NCBI RefSeq assembly: GCF_029946005.1
Contig: NZ_JAQSDR010000040.1
Coordinates: forward strand, 58,316-122,315
Source of the DNA: Aquabacterium sp.
GTDB lineage: Bacteria; Pseudomonadota; Gammaproteobacteria; Burkholderiales; Burkholderiaceae_C
DNA length: 64,000 bases
Direction: 5' to 3'
The notes under the pieces were generated by a model. That model saw nothing but the letters and a program-made list of their open reading frames with translations. It did not search any database and was not told where the DNA came from. Shown here in pieces: positions 19,432-28,063 of the stretch (the stretch's first letter is position 1; each line of letters starts with the position of its first letter). The position numbers and the translations under genes are program-made.

Positions 19432-21656
19432 GTCGAGCTGCCTGTCCAACGGCGCAGCATCAGGGCGTTGGTGACCACGCTCACGCTGCTGAAGGCCATG
19501 GCCGCACCGGCGATCACGGGGTTGAGCAGGCCCATCGCGGCCAGCGGGATGCCCACCAGGTTGTAGACAAACGCCCAGAACAGGTTCTGGCGGATCTTGG
19601 CGTAAGTGCGCCGAGAGATGTCGATGGCATCGAACACCAAGGCCGGGTCGCCCCGCATCAGGGTGATGCCTGCGGCGTGCATGGCCACGTCGGTGCCGGT
19701 GGACATGGCAATGCCCACGTCAGCAGCAGCAAGGGCCGGGGCATCGTTGATGCCATCGCCGACCATGGCCACACGCAGGCCAGAAGCCTTCAGTTCGCCC
19801 ACGATGGACGCCTTGTCTTCAGGCAAGACTTCGGCGCGGATCTCGTCAATACCCAGTTGCCGGCCCACGGCCTGGGCACTGCCCCGGTTATCACCGCTGA
19901 GCATCACCGTGCGCACGCCATGCTCGTGCAGGCGCGAAATCGCTCGTGCGGCCGAGGCCTTGACCGTGTCGCCAAAGGCCAGCAGGCCCCGCAGCAGTGG
20001 CTGGTCCGGGTTGGTGACATCGGCGACCCAGGACACCGTCCGCCCTTGCTCTTGCAACTGCTCGGCCCGCGCTTGCAGCATGCGAAGCTCAACGCCCAGT
20101 TCTTGCATCAGCCGGGTGCTGCCCAACCTCAAGTCGCGCCCGCTCACCTGGGCGGCCACTCCTCGACCGGCCAGCGCCCTGACGTCTTGCGCAGCGACCA
20201 ATGGCAGCCCCTCGTCTTGCGCAGCTTGCAGCACAGCGTGGGCCAACGGGTGCTCGCTGCCCGCCTGGATGGCCGCGCTGTCGGCCAGGAGTTCGGCCGG
20301 GCTGCCATTGGCCGCCTCAAATGCCACCAATCGAGGCTTGCCTTCCGTGAGGGTACCTGTCTTGTCAAAGGCGACCAGCTTGACCGCGTGCGCCACCTCC
20401 AAAGCCTCGGCATCTTTGATGAGGATGCCATGGCGTGCCGCCACGCCGGTACCGGCCATGATGGCCGTGGGCGTGGCCAAGCCCAAGGCGCAGGGGCAGG
20501 CGATGACCAGTACGGCCACGGCGTTCAAGATCGCGTTTTCCCACTGGCCCGCACCCAAACCCCAGGCCATCAATGTGATGAAGGCAATGCCGATCACCAC
20601 GGGCACGAAGACCGCACTGACCTGGTCTACCAGGCGCTGGATGGGGGCCTTCTTGGCCTGCGCAGACTCGACCAGACGGACGATGCGGGCCAGCGTGGAC
20701 TCCGCGCCCACCGCCACGGTGCGCACCAGCAGCAAGCCCTGCCCGTTGACCGAACCTCCGGTGACCAGGTCACCCTCGTGCTTGGCCACCGGCAGGCTTT
20801 CACCGGTGATCAGCGACTCGTCGACCTCGCTGCTGCCTTCGGTCACCTCACCATCCACAGGCACGCGCTCGCCGGGGCGGATGACCACGACATCGTTCAC
20901 CCGAACCCGAGCCACGGGGAGTTCAAGGTCTTGCCCATCGCGGCGCACGCGAGCCGTCTCTGGACGCAAGGCGTTGAGCGCCCGGATGGCTTCGGTGGTC
21001 TGGTGTTTGGCACGCGCCTCCAGCCACTTGCCCAGCATGACCAAGGTGATCACCACGGCCGAAGCCTCAAAGTACAAGTGGGGCATGTCGTGCCCGCCAT
21101 GGCGCAACAGCATGTACAGACTCAAACCGTAGCCTGCCGAAGTGCCCAAGGCCACCAGCAAATCCATGTTGCCCGAACCTGCCCGCAAGGCTTTCCAGCC
21201 CGCGATGTAGAAGCGCGCACCCAACCAGAACTGAACGGGTGTGGCCAAGGCCAGTTGCAGCCAACCGTTCAGCATCCAGTGCTCGCCCACCAGCATCCCG
21301 ATCATTGGCAACACCAAGGGCGCTGACAGCGCTGCGGCGACAGCAATGGGCCACCAATCGGGCGCCCATGGCCGCGCGGCGGCAACTTCCGGCTCGCCCG
21401 CCAAGTCGACAGGGTGAGCGGTGTAGCCTGCTTTTTCGACCGCGGCCACCAAGGTCGGCAGGTTCACATCGCCTTCATTGGCCTGGACCGTGGCCATTTC
21501 AGTGGCCAGATTGACCTGGGCCGACATCACACCAGGCACCTTGCTCAAAGCTTTTTCGACACGCCCGACACAGGAGGCGCAAGTCATGCCTTCAATCGCC
21601 ATCGTCCACTCCTGCAATGGCGTGGCGGAGGCTGCGGCAATCGGGGTCGCATTCAT
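19428..21656 (-). CDS. copA: Copper-exporting P1B-type ATPase CopA
   Basis: Pumps Cu(I) from cytoplasm to periplasm. The protein has 742 residues from ATG 21656; a second in-frame ATG at 21683 adds nine residues and neither has a strong Shine-Dalgarno site. There is one heavy-metal-associated domain (GMTCASC near residue 25), then eight membrane helices. Transport motif [13 protein letters not shown], phosphorylation site [11 protein letters not shown] motif SEHPLAH and hinge [11 protein letters not shown] are all intact. The cueR gene begins in its stop codon, and the copper chaperone gene lies divergently. Confidence 0.95.
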   Translation of the reverse strand: MNATPIAAASATPLQEWTMAIEGMTCASCVGRVEKALSKVPGVMSAQVNLATEMATVQANEGDVNLPTLVAAVEKAGYTAHPVDLAGEPEVAAARPWAPDWWPIAVAAALSAPLVLPMIGMLVGEHWMLNGWLQLALATPVQFWLGARFYIAGWKALRAGSGNMDLLVALGTSAGYGLSLYMLLRHGGHDMPHLYFEASAVVITLVMLGKWLEARAKHQTTEAIRALNALRPETARVRRDGQDLELPVARVRVNDVVVIRPGERVPVDGEVTEGSSEVDESLITGESLPVAKHEGDLVTGGSVNGQGLLLVRTVAVGAESTLARIVRLVESAQAKKAPIQRLVDQVSAVFVPVVIGIAFITLMAWGLGAGQWENAILNAVAVLVIACPCALGLATPTAIMAGTGVAARHGILIKDAEALEVAHAVKLVAFDKTGTLTEGKPRLVAFEAANGSPAELLADSAAIQAGSEHPLAHAVLQAAQDEGLPLVAAQDVRALAGRGVAAQVSGRDLRLGSTRLMQELGVELRMLQARAEQLQEQGRTVSWVADVTNPDQPLLRGLLAFGDTVKASAARAISRLHEHGVRTVMLSGDNRGSAQAVGRQLGIDEIRAEVLPEDKASIVGELKASGLRVAMVGDGINDAPALAAADVGIAMSTGTDVAMHAAGITLMRGDPALVFDAIDISRRTYAKIRQNLFWAFVYNLVGIPLAAMGLLNPVIAGAAMAFSSVSVVTNALMLRRWTGSST

Positions 21657-21745
21657 GGCACGGTCTTTCTTCAAATCATCCATGGACCAAGTCTGCAGCT
21701 TCCCACAATGGGAAGGTCAACAAGCTGGTGATCAATCCCCTACAG

Positions 21746-21776
21746 TTGACCTTACCATCATGGTAAGCCTGACAGT
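21746..21776 (+). promoter_or_regulatory. CueR-type promoter and operator facing copZ
   Basis: TTGACC (21746-21751) is followed 19 bases later by a weak -10 GACAGT, the long spacing typical of MerR-family promoters. The spacer contains the perfect dyad CTTACCA-TCA-TGGTAAG (21751-21767), closely resembling the CueR site of E. coli copA as I recall it. It points to copZ; being symmetric and midway between copA and copZ, it may also influence copA. Confidence 0.72.
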
Positions 21777-21809
21777 TTGTGCCTGATCAACCCATTCCGA
21801 GGATCCCTC

Positions 21810-22001
21810 ATGTTTGAATTCCAAGTTCCAGCCGTGTCCTGCGGCCATTGCGTGAAGGCCGTGACCGAGGCCGTTCAATCGTTGGACGACCAGGCGAAAG
21901 TGCAGGTTGACCTGGCTCAACACCGGGTCACCGTCGAGACCTCACAAGAGCGGCAGGCCATCGTCGATGCCTTGGCGGAGGCGGGCTACCCTGTCGAATG
22001 A
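21810..22001 (+). CDS. Copper chaperone with heavy-metal-associated domain (CopZ-like)
   Basis: Small cytoplasmic Cu(I) carrier of 63 residues that is nearly all one HMA domain, with metal site SCGHC near residues 11-15 (M-x-C-x-x-C type, with Val-Ser before the first Cys). Start ATG 21810 has GAGGA upstream; a TTG at 21777 would lengthen it but lies within the promoter region. The CueR-type promoter stands directly upstream, so copper induction is expected, and it is divergent from copA, its probable recipient. Confidence 0.9.
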   Translation: MFEFQVPAVSCGHCVKAVTEAVQSLDDQAKVQVDLAQHRVTVETSQERQAIVDALAEAGYPVE

Positions 22002-22025
22002 CCCCAACAGCCCTCCAGGCCAAGC

Positions 22026-22322
22026 TCAGGGGGCGGGCTTGATCTCGGTGACCACCAGGGCGCCATCCTGTTTCTCGACATGGAACTTCACAGCGTCACC
22101 GGGCTTGACCTTGTTCAGCAAGGCCTCGTCCTTGACCTGAAACACCATGGTCATGCCGGGCATGTCCAGGTTTTTGATCTCGCCATGTTTGATCGTGATT
22201 TTCTTGATTGACTTGTCGATCTTGCGGATCACGCCCTCGGACATGACTGGGTCTGCCATGGCCAGGTTGGCGCCAAAGGCCAGGGCCATGATCAGGGCCG
22301 AGGCAAGCTGTTGCAGTTTCAT
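22026..22322 (-). CDS. Periplasmic copper-binding protein, CusF family
   Basis: Periplasmic Cu(I)/Ag(I) metallochaperone. It has 98 residues, with a signal peptide at 1-23 (LASALIMALAFGANLAMA) and one small beta-barrel domain. The metal site is the run LDMPGMTMVF, giving the two methionines of CusF; the usual His/Trp partners would be in the HGEIKN segment. It is the last gene of the minus-strand run of copper genes, 12 bases after the multicopper oxidase. Confidence 0.9.
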   Translation of the reverse strand: MKLQQLASALIMALAFGANLAMADPVMSEGVIRKIDKSIKKITIKHGEIKNLDMPGMTMVFQVKDEALLNKVKPGDAVKFHVEKQDGALVVTEIKPAP

Positions 22323-22334
22323 GAAGGCTCCTTT

Positions 22335-23720
22335 TCAGTGACCTGTGTGGCCAGTGGGTTTGCGAACTGACATTTCAAGCTGGGCGGGCGCAGCCTTGTC
22401 GACCTGGCGGGCAGGCTGTGCCAGCGGACCAGTCCATTCGTAGGCCACCGAACCGGCTGGGGGCTTGAACCAGCCCGGGTCCTTGTAGTCACCCGCTTTC
22501 TGGTCCTTGCGCACCTTGACCATCGAGAACATCCCCCCCATTTCGACCGAACCGTGTGGCCCCTGCCCCGTCATCATGGGCACGGTGTTGTCAGGCAAAG
22601 GCATCTCCATTTCAGCCATGTCGGCCATGCCCCGCTCGCCCATCACCATGTAGTCTGGAATCAACTGGGTGATGCGACGCGACACATCCTGGTGGTCAAC
22701 TCCGATCATCGTGGGGATGTCATGACCCATGGCATTCATGGTGTGGTGGCTCTTGTGGCAATGGAAAGCCCAGTCGCCCTCTTCATCGGCCACGAACTCC
22801 AGTTGCCGCATCTGGCCCACGGCCACATCCGTGGTCACCTCGTGCCAGCGCGTGGACTTGGGCGTGGGGCCGCCATCGGTGCCGGTGATCATGAACTCGT
22901 GCCCATGCAGGTGAATGGGGTGGTTGGTCATGGTCAGGTTGCCAATGCGGATGCGCACCTTGTCGTGCTGGCGCGCCACCAGCGGGTCAATGCCAGGGAA
23001 GACTCGGCTGTTCCAGCTCCACAGGTTCTGATCCAGCATGGTCATGATCTTGGGGGTGTAGCTCCCCGGCTCAATGTCGTACGAGTTCAGCAGGAAGCAA
23101 TAGTCGCGCTGCACTTCGTCGATCAAGGGATGCTTGCCTTTGGGGTGGGTGACCCAGAAACCCATCATGCCCATGGCCATCTGCGTCATCTCGTCGGCAT
23201 GGGGGTGGTACATGAAGGTGCCCGGGCGCCGGGCCACAAACTCGTAGACAAAGGTCTTGCCAGGCTTGATGGCGGGCTGGGTCAAGCCGCCGACGCCATC
23301 CATGCCATTGGGCAGGCGCTGGCCATGCCAGTGCATGGTTGTGTGTTCAGGCAGCTTGTTGGTGACAAAGATGCGCACCTTGTCGCCTTCCACCACCTCG
23401 ATCGTGGGGCCGGGCGACTGGCCGTTGTAGCCCCACAAGTGGGCCTTCATGCCTGGCGCCATTTCGCGCACCACGGGCTCGGCCACGAGGTGAAACTCTT
23501 TCACGCCCTGGTTCATCCGCCAGGGCAAGGTCCAACCGTTGAGCGTGACCACGGGGTTGTAGGGGCGGCCAGTGGATGGCAGCAGCGGCGCCATGGTGTC
23601 GGGCGAGGTTTGGATGACCGGCTCGGGCAAGGCCGCCATGGCCACCCGGCTGACGGTGGCGGCTGCCACCGCCCCACCAGTCAAGCCCAGGGCTTGAAGA
23701 AAACTTCTTCTGGAACTCAT
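22335..23720 (-). CDS. Periplasmic multicopper oxidase of copper resistance
   Basis: Tat-exported multicopper oxidase, probably oxidising Cu(I) to less toxic Cu(II). The 461 residues from ATG 23720 begin with the twin-arginine signal SSRRSFLQALGLTGG. Copper ligands: TTMHWHG, MYHPHADEM, HPIHLHGHEF and HCHKSHHTMNAM, the last giving the type-1 site (HCH-x3-H-x4-M). Met/His-rich stretches in the C-terminal part (MADMAEMEMPLPDNTVPMM) may bind extra Cu(I). It is shorter than PcoA/CopA (about 600 residues) and lies between a TolC-type gene and the CusF gene. Confidence 0.92.
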   Translation of the reverse strand: MSSRRSFLQALGLTGGAVAAATVSRVAMAALPEPVIQTSPDTMAPLLPSTGRPYNPVVTLNGWTLPWRMNQGVKEFHLVAEPVVREMAPGMKAHLWGYNGQSPGPTIEVVEGDKVRIFVTNKLPEHTTMHWHGQRLPNGMDGVGGLTQPAIKPGKTFVYEFVARRPGTFMYHPHADEMTQMAMGMMGFWVTHPKGKHPLIDEVQRDYCFLLNSYDIEPGSYTPKIMTMLDQNLWSWNSRVFPGIDPLVARQHDKVRIRIGNLTMTNHPIHLHGHEFMITGTDGGPTPKSTRWHEVTTDVAVGQMRQLEFVADEEGDWAFHCHKSHHTMNAMGHDIPTMIGVDHQDVSRRITQLIPDYMVMGERGMADMAEMEMPLPDNTVPMMTGQGPHGSVEMGGMFSMVKVRKDQKAGDYKDPGWFKPPAGSVAYEWTGPLAQPARQVDKAAPAQLEMSVRKPTGHTGH

Positions 23721-23733
23721 GAGTGTCTCCAAA

Positions 23734-25107
23734 TCAAGGATGGACAGGCTTGCCAATCAAAGCCATTTGCAGGTCGCTTTGAGCCAGCCAGAAATCTCGC
23801 AAAGCGTCGATGTAACCATTGACCGCCGTGATCTGCTCGCGGGCATCGGCCAACAGGTCGAACACACTGATGAACATGCCGTTGTAGCGAAGCTGGTTCT
23901 CTTCCGAGATGCGCTTTCGCAGTGGCACGACCTCGTCTCGGTAGTGGCGGACCAGGTCATGGCTGCTGCGGTAGCCCAGGTAGGCCTCGCGCACTTCGGA
24001 GCGCGCCTCAACCGCAGCTTGGGCCAATTGGTTGACCGACTGCATGTAGATGGCCTCGGACTTGGCCACACGGGCGCCGCCCCAATCGAACAGCGGGATC
24101 TCCAGGCTGATGTCATAGCCACGCTCGGTGGTGGGCGCATCGTTGAAGGAGTTGCGGGTGGCCCCCACCTCCAGCACATTGACCACCCGGGTCACTTTGC
24201 TCAAGCCCAAGTTTTTGGCCAAGCCTTGGGTCTGGGACCGCAAGGCTTGAAGGTCCAGCCTTTGGCCCATGGCTTGCCGCTCGATGTCGGGGAATTCATC
24301 TGCCGACTTGGGCAACTCGGGCAGGCGAGGCGGCAGCGAAAACTTGGTTTGATCGCCCCACAGGCCCATCAAACGGGTCAGGCGTTCACGCGCCGCCAAT
24401 CGGGCTTGCGTGGCTTTGGCCACGTTGAGCGCGGCATCGGCGCAAAAACCTTGCTCGCGGGCATGGTCAAGGCGGCTCCAGTTGCCAGCCTGGACCATCC
24501 GGGCGGCCAACTCTTCGCCCGCATCGGCGGCCTTGAGCACCTCTTGCATGTAGCGCAAAGACTCGTCAGCGGCCACGGCCATGAACCAGGCCTTGCGTGT
24601 TTGAGACGCCAACGAAAGCGTCTCTTGCGCCGCCAGGCCGCGGGTTTGTTCAAAACGCCGCGTCTCGATCCCCGACACCAACGGGGCCAAGAGCAAGCGA
24701 GTCAGGTCGAAATGGAAACCACGGTCGATCTCGGTCTCGGCACCCCGTTTAGAGCGTCCGAAAGAAAGCCGCGGATTGGGCAGCCGAGAAGCCTGGACAA
24801 GGTCAGCTTCAGAGATGCCCAGCTCAGCGTACGAGGCCTGCAAGCCCCGGTTGTTGAGCAATGCCACCTGAACCGCGTCATCAACCGACAAAGGCTTGGC
24901 CAGGAGTTCCGCCACGCGCTGCCGCGCGGCGCTGGCCTCAGCATCGGTCTTGTGCCAAGCGGCATCCAGACCGATGCGACTTTTGGTGATTTGCTGAACT
25001 TCGCCAAACCCGCCATCGGCGGAGAAGCTGGCGCAGCCTCCCAGCACCAGGGCAGACGCTGCCAGCACCGTCCCAGCCAGGCGCTTGCTTGTCATGAACA
25101 TCGTCAT
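23734..25107 (-). CDS. Outer-membrane efflux lipoprotein of the TolC/CusC family
   Basis: Outer-membrane channel component. It has 457 residues, with lipobox LGGCAS near residue 25 for lipidation. Two TolC-type helical repeats follow, with features such as LLNNRGLQASYAELGISEADLVQASRLPNPRLSFG broken across residues 85-120. GAGG precedes the ATG at 25107. No RND pump or adaptor lies in this run, so the partner is unknown; the CusF-like protein suggests a Cus-type or soluble-protein route for copper. It lies 13 bases before the oxidase gene. Confidence 0.87.
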   Translation of the reverse strand: MTMFMTSKRLAGTVLAASALVLGGCASFSADGGFGEVQQITKSRIGLDAAWHKTDAEASAARQRVAELLAKPLSVDDAVQVALLNNRGLQASYAELGISEADLVQASRLPNPRLSFGRSKRGAETEIDRGFHFDLTRLLLAPLVSGIETRRFEQTRGLAAQETLSLASQTRKAWFMAVAADESLRYMQEVLKAADAGEELAARMVQAGNWSRLDHAREQGFCADAALNVAKATQARLAARERLTRLMGLWGDQTKFSLPPRLPELPKSADEFPDIERQAMGQRLDLQALRSQTQGLAKNLGLSKVTRVVNVLEVGATRNSFNDAPTTERGYDISLEIPLFDWGGARVAKSEAIYMQSVNQLAQAAVEARSEVREAYLGYRSSHDLVRHYRDEVVPLRKRISEENQLRYNGMFISVFDLLADAREQITAVNGYIDALRDFWLAQSDLQMALIGKPVHP

Positions 25108-25114
25108 GGCTGCC

Positions 25115-25462
25115 TCACTTGTTTGAATGTGAATGCCCGGCGTGCGGGTCGGGTTTGGGCGAAGCCCCAGGCGGTGAAGACGCGGCGCGCTCGGGCGGCA
25201 TGGCGGCTTCTCGCGCGTATCCGCGCCACCCGCCTCGGCTCAGAACCGTTTGATGGGCCTGGCGCCAATCACTCACCGCAGGGTCGCTCAGTGGGCGAAC
25301 CCCGGCCAAGGGTGACTGGTAGACCACGGGGGGCACGGTGGCTTGGGGGTCGGTGGGATCAGCCGCGACGGGCTCGGCTTGAACCGGCGCGCTCAGCATC
25401 ATGGCCGCACCCAACAGGGCGGCCACCACCGACCAGGCAGACGCCTGGGATGAAATCAACAT
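25115..25462 (-). CDS. Small periplasmic copper-operon protein of unknown function
   Basis: The 115-residue protein has a signal peptide at 1-29 ending in APVQAEP. The rest is hydrophilic, with segment LSDPAVSDWRQAHQTVLSRGGWRGYAREA and a Pro-rich end finishing in HAGHSHSNK, which could bind metal. I recall similar short proteins next to TolC/CusC genes in other Burkholderiales copper operons, but no biochemical role is known to me. It lies seven bases upstream of the TolC-type gene. Confidence 0.72.
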   Translation of the reverse strand: MLISSQASAWSVVAALLGAAMMLSAPVQAEPVAADPTDPQATVPPVVYQSPLAGVRPLSDPAVSDWRQAHQTVLSRGGWRGYAREAAMPPERAASSPPGASPKPDPHAGHSHSNK

Positions 25463-25536
25463 GGGAAACCTCGCAAAACAAGACTTGAAGCAGCCGAGCG
25501 AACGCCTTAACAGGCGCCGTGCACGGCGTCAGGCGG

Positions 25537-25908
25537 TCAAGCGAGGACAAATCTGGGCGGTCGATCCAGCCCGTCTGGCTGAAAAGAGGGCAACAGAGGC
25601 CTGAAGGTGGCCACTAAGACGGCATGCTCGTGAGAGGGCGCCAGCCACTGGGCGAAAGTGGCCACCATGCCCAGGCCCGAGCAACAAGAGGCACAGACAC
25701 TGCACTTGTCGGCACTGGGTTGGTGCTGGGGCGCGGCGTGATCGCCACTGCCATCGTGCTGGGCGTGATGCTCATGCATGTCGTGCGCTGCACTCACGGG
25801 GTGATGATGCGCCGACCCACAAGACAGCCTCGTCACCGCCGCCATGCCCTGAACAGGGAGCGACAGAACGCAAAGCCAGACGAGGAGGATCTTGAGCAAC
25901 TTGGTCAT
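25537..25908 (-). CDS. Exported His/Cys-rich protein, copper-operon type
   Basis: The 123-residue protein has a signal peptide (LLKILLVWLCVLSLPVQGMAA). Next comes a His-rich segment (SAHHHPVSAAHDMHEHHAQH) and a Cys cluster CSVCASCC near residue 70-77, then a hydrophobic stretch. These look like metal-binding features. It resembles small proteins in copper operons, perhaps DUF2946-like, but I cannot assign a family firmly. Its ATG overlaps the stop of the small frame upstream (ATGA), implying coupling. Confidence 0.7.
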   Translation of the reverse strand: MTKLLKILLVWLCVLSLPVQGMAAVTRLSCGSAHHHPVSAAHDMHEHHAQHDGSGDHAAPQHQPSADKCSVCASCCSGLGMVATFAQWLAPSHEHAVLVATFRPLLPSFQPDGLDRPPRFVLA

Positions 25909-26105
25909 TCAGCCTTGATTATTGCAGCGCTTGCCCTGGGCTGCAACGTCTGTCGGTTTCTTTGAGCAAGTGGCGAACTCATCGAAAAAACCCGCATGCG
26001 CCCCACCATGGCCTCGACTTGGCCACTCAAAGGCTCTGGGCTCCGTTTGAATTTCGCGAGGCGCTGCTGCTGCGTCAGTGTCACGGAGACTTGGCGGTCA
26101 AACAT
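25905..26105 (-). CDS. Small 66-residue protein of unknown function
   Basis: Not recognised. Support comes from context: ATG 26105 has TGAGGCGACC just upstream, it begins seven bases after the dioxygenase stop, and its own stop overlaps the next ATG (ATGA). It is basic and polar (LTQQQRLAKFKRSPEPLSGQVEAM...), with no signal peptide or membrane helix. If real, it bridges the sulfur gene and the copper genes into one transcript. It could also be a spurious frame. Confidence 0.42.
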   Translation of the reverse strand: MFDRQVSVTLTQQQRLAKFKRSPEPLSGQVEAMVGRMRVFSMSSPLAQRNRQTLQPRASAAIIKAE

Positions 26106-26112
26106 GGTCGCC

Positions 26113-26982
26113 TCAGAGTGCGTTGAGGGGGAGCTTGAGGTAAGTCGTGCCATTGGCCTCAGGCGGCGGCAAGTGCCCCGCGCGCACGTTGACCTGGATG
26201 GACGGCAAGATCAGTTTGGGCATGGCCAGGGTGGCATCCTTGGCCTGGCGAAGCGCCACGAATTCAGCCTCGGTCACGCCATCACGGATGTGGATGTTGT
26301 GGGCTCGTTGCAATGCCACAGTGCTCATGACCTGCGTGGGGCGGTCCACCGGCGGGTAGTCATGGCACATGAACAGCCGCGTCTCGCCAGGCAGTGCCAG
26401 GAGTCGCTGCACCGACCGGTACAACTCGTGGGCATCACCCCCCGGGAAATCACAGCGGGCGGTGCCCACATCAGGCGGGAAAAGCGTGTCGCCCACGAAC
26501 ACTGCGTCACCGATGCAATAGGCCAGGTCGGCGGGCGTGTGCCCTGGCACATGCCACGCAGTCGCGGTCAGGGCACCGATGGCAAAGGTCTCACCATCGT
26601 CAAAGAGGTGATCAAACTGCGCCCCATCGGTGGTGAATTCCACCTCGAGGTTGAACAAGGACTTGAACACCTTCTGCACACGCTGGATGGCACGGCCAAT
26701 GGCGATGCGTCCACCCACCCGCGACTGAATGTAGGGCGCCGAGGACAGGTGATCCGCATGCGCATGCGTCTCCAGGATCCAATCAATGGTGAGGCTTTGC
26801 CCTTGAACAAAGGCGATCACGGCATCAGCCGACCCATGGGAAATCCGGCCGCTGCTCTGATCGAAGTTGAGCACAGGATCCACGATGGCCCCGTGGCCAC
26901 TCGGTTGATCGAAAACGACGTGTGTGAAGGTGCTCGTGGCTTCGTCAAAAAAGGATTGAACCCGAGTTGGTGTGGCGTTCAT
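26113..26982 (-). CDS. Persulfide dioxygenase-like metallo-beta-lactamase protein (Blh/ETHE1 type)
   Basis: Mononuclear iron enzyme expected to oxidise glutathione persulfide to sulfite. It has 289 residues. The metal motif is THAHADH (residues 72-78), with further ligands in HVPGHTPADL and GDTLF; the ETHE1/Blh signature PDVGTARCDFPGGDA and MCHDYPP follow. Family alternatives (glyoxalase II) lack the FPGGDA signature. It is divergent from a BigR-type sensor with a palindrome between them, as in the bigR-blh loci of Xylella and Agrobacterium. Confidence 0.9.
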   Translation of the reverse strand: MNATPTRVQSFFDEATSTFTHVVFDQPSGHGAIVDPVLNFDQSSGRISHGSADAVIAFVQGQSLTIDWILETHAHADHLSSAPYIQSRVGGRIAIGRAIQRVQKVFKSLFNLEVEFTTDGAQFDHLFDDGETFAIGALTATAWHVPGHTPADLAYCIGDAVFVGDTLFPPDVGTARCDFPGGDAHELYRSVQRLLALPGETRLFMCHDYPPVDRPTQVMSTVALQRAHNIHIRDGVTEAEFVALRQAKDATLAMPKLILPSIQVNVRAGHLPPPEANGTTYLKLPLNAL

Positions 26983-27024
26983 GTTGATGTCACTGGATGA
27001 CCTTGCTGCGTTGCAATGACTTTA

Positions 27025-27047
27025 TTGACAAATAATATACATGTCAA
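27025..27047. promoter_or_regulatory. Candidate BigR operator between sensor and dioxygenase
   Basis: TTGACA (27025-27030) and TGTCAA (27042-27047) form an inverted repeat around the AT-rich core AATAATATACA. It is the only clear dyad in the 78-base divergent gap, and TTGACA could also serve as a -35 for the sensor gene. BigR-type repressors bind AT-rich dyads at such positions. Confidence 0.55.
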
Positions 27048-27060
27048 CATAATCTAAATT

Positions 27061-27465
27061 ATGAATGTGATTAACCCGACCAGGCCAAGCCAACGGCTGC
27101 CCAGACCTGACCTTGCTGCACTGCAGATCTCGGCCGAGAAGGCTTGTGCTCTCCTCAAAGTGCTGGCCAATGCAGACCGCCTGGTGCTCTTGTGCCGTCT
27201 GGCACAAGGCGAGTTCTGCGTCGGCGAACTGGAAGAGGACCTGGGCATTCGCCAGCCCACCCTTTCACAGCAACTGACGGTGTTGCGCACTGAAAGCCTG
27301 GTAGACACGCGCCGCCAGGGCAAGCACATCTATTACCGGCTGATCAGTGAAGACGCAGAAGCCGTGATGCAGGTTTTGCACAGCCGCCTGTGTGGTGCCG
27401 CGCTGCCGCAGCCCTCGCCGTCGCTCGACATGCCCCCTCAACGCAAAGCAAGGAACAAGACATGA
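27061..27465 (+). CDS. bigR: ArsR-family persulfide-responsive repressor, BigR/SqrR type
   Basis: Winged-helix repressor of 134 residues; HTH at about 55-80 (VGELEEDLGIRQPTLSQQL). Cysteines at 45 (VLLCRLAQG) and 111 (LHSRLCG) are 66 residues apart, the same spacing as the redox pair in BigR (42/108) and SqrR (41/107), which form a sulfur-bridged link with persulfide. Two more cysteines (29, 53) are extra. It is divergent from the dioxygenase, and its stop overlaps the next start (ATGA). Expected to repress both directions until sulfide appears. Confidence 0.88.
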   Translation: MNVINPTRPSQRLPRPDLAALQISAEKACALLKVLANADRLVLLCRLAQGEFCVGELEEDLGIRQPTLSQQLTVLRTESLVDTRRQGKHIYYRLISEDAEAVMQVLHSRLCGAALPQPSPSLDMPPQRKARNKT

Positions 27466-27848
27466 CATTGAGCGTCCCCACCACGGCCTTGTGCCCCGAG
27501 TTCACTGTGTGCGGTCAAATTTCTGTCGCCGACGTTGCGGTGTTTGCCAAACAGGGTTACCGGAGCATCATCAACAACCGACCCGATGGCGAAGGCGGCC
27601 CGGATCAACCCCGAAGCGCCGACATTGAAGCCGCTGCCAAAGCCCACGGGATGCGCTATGTGCACTACCCCGTGCCCAGCCCCATGCTGAGCGCCGACCA
27701 AATTGAGGCCTACCGCCAAGCCTGCGCCGACCTGCCCCACCCCGTGGTGGCATTTTGCAAATCAGGCGGTCGGGCCAGCGCCTTCTTTCAGGCATGCGGC
27801 GGCCAAGTCGGCTGTGGCATCACTTTCAAACCAAGGACATCATCATGA
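27462..27848 (+). CDS. DUF442 rhodanese/phosphatase-like protein (Blh N-domain type)
   Basis: The 128-residue protein (ATG 27462) matches the TIGR01244/DUF442 family, often fused to the dioxygenase domain in Blh or encoded beside SQR. Core: VCGQISVADVAVFAKQGYRSIINNRPDGE. The sulfur-carrying loop is C-KSGG-R in VVAFCKSGGRASAFF. A rhodanese-like thiosulfate/persulfide transfer role is inferred. It is translationally coupled to bigR upstream and to the membrane protein downstream (ATGA at both ends). Confidence 0.87.
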   Translation: MTLSVPTTALCPEFTVCGQISVADVAVFAKQGYRSIINNRPDGEGGPDQPRSADIEAAAKAHGMRYVHYPVPSPMLSADQIEAYRQACADLPHPVVAFCKSGGRASAFFQACGGQVGCGITFKPRTSS

Positions 27849-28033
27849 AATCAAATGTTGGCAGCATCGACCGCATGGTCCGCATCGGCGCGGGCTTGGC
27901 ACTCATCGCGCTGGCGGCCACCGGCACCGTCGGCATGTGGGGCTGGATTGGCGTGGTGCCCCTGGCCACAGGGCTGATCGGATGGTGCCCGGCTTATTTG
28001 CCCTTCGGCATCTCGTCGTGCAAGGTCAGGTGA
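27845..28033 (+). CDS. DUF2892 small membrane protein (YgaP C-terminal type)
   Basis: Two-helix inner-membrane protein of 62 residues (SIDRMVRIGAGLALIALAA, then WIGVVPLATGLIGWCPAYLPFG). The closing GWCPAYLPFGISSC matches the DUF2892 pattern, with a Cys at the membrane face. In YgaP this region is fused to a rhodanese domain; here it follows a rhodanese-like gene by ATGA overlap. A second DUF2892 gene sits in the SQR run at 36150. Confidence 0.88.
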   Translation: MKSNVGSIDRMVRIGAGLALIALAATGTVGMWGWIGVVPLATGLIGWCPAYLPFGISSCKVR

Positions 28034-28063
28034 CGCTTGAGCATCGGCACTGATCGACTGGCT

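Noticed and set aside
22554..25488. Long plus-strand frames (422 and 589 codons) across the multicopper oxidase and TolC genes.
   Set aside because: Low-complexity shadows of the minus-strand genes, with no ribosome sites or motifs.
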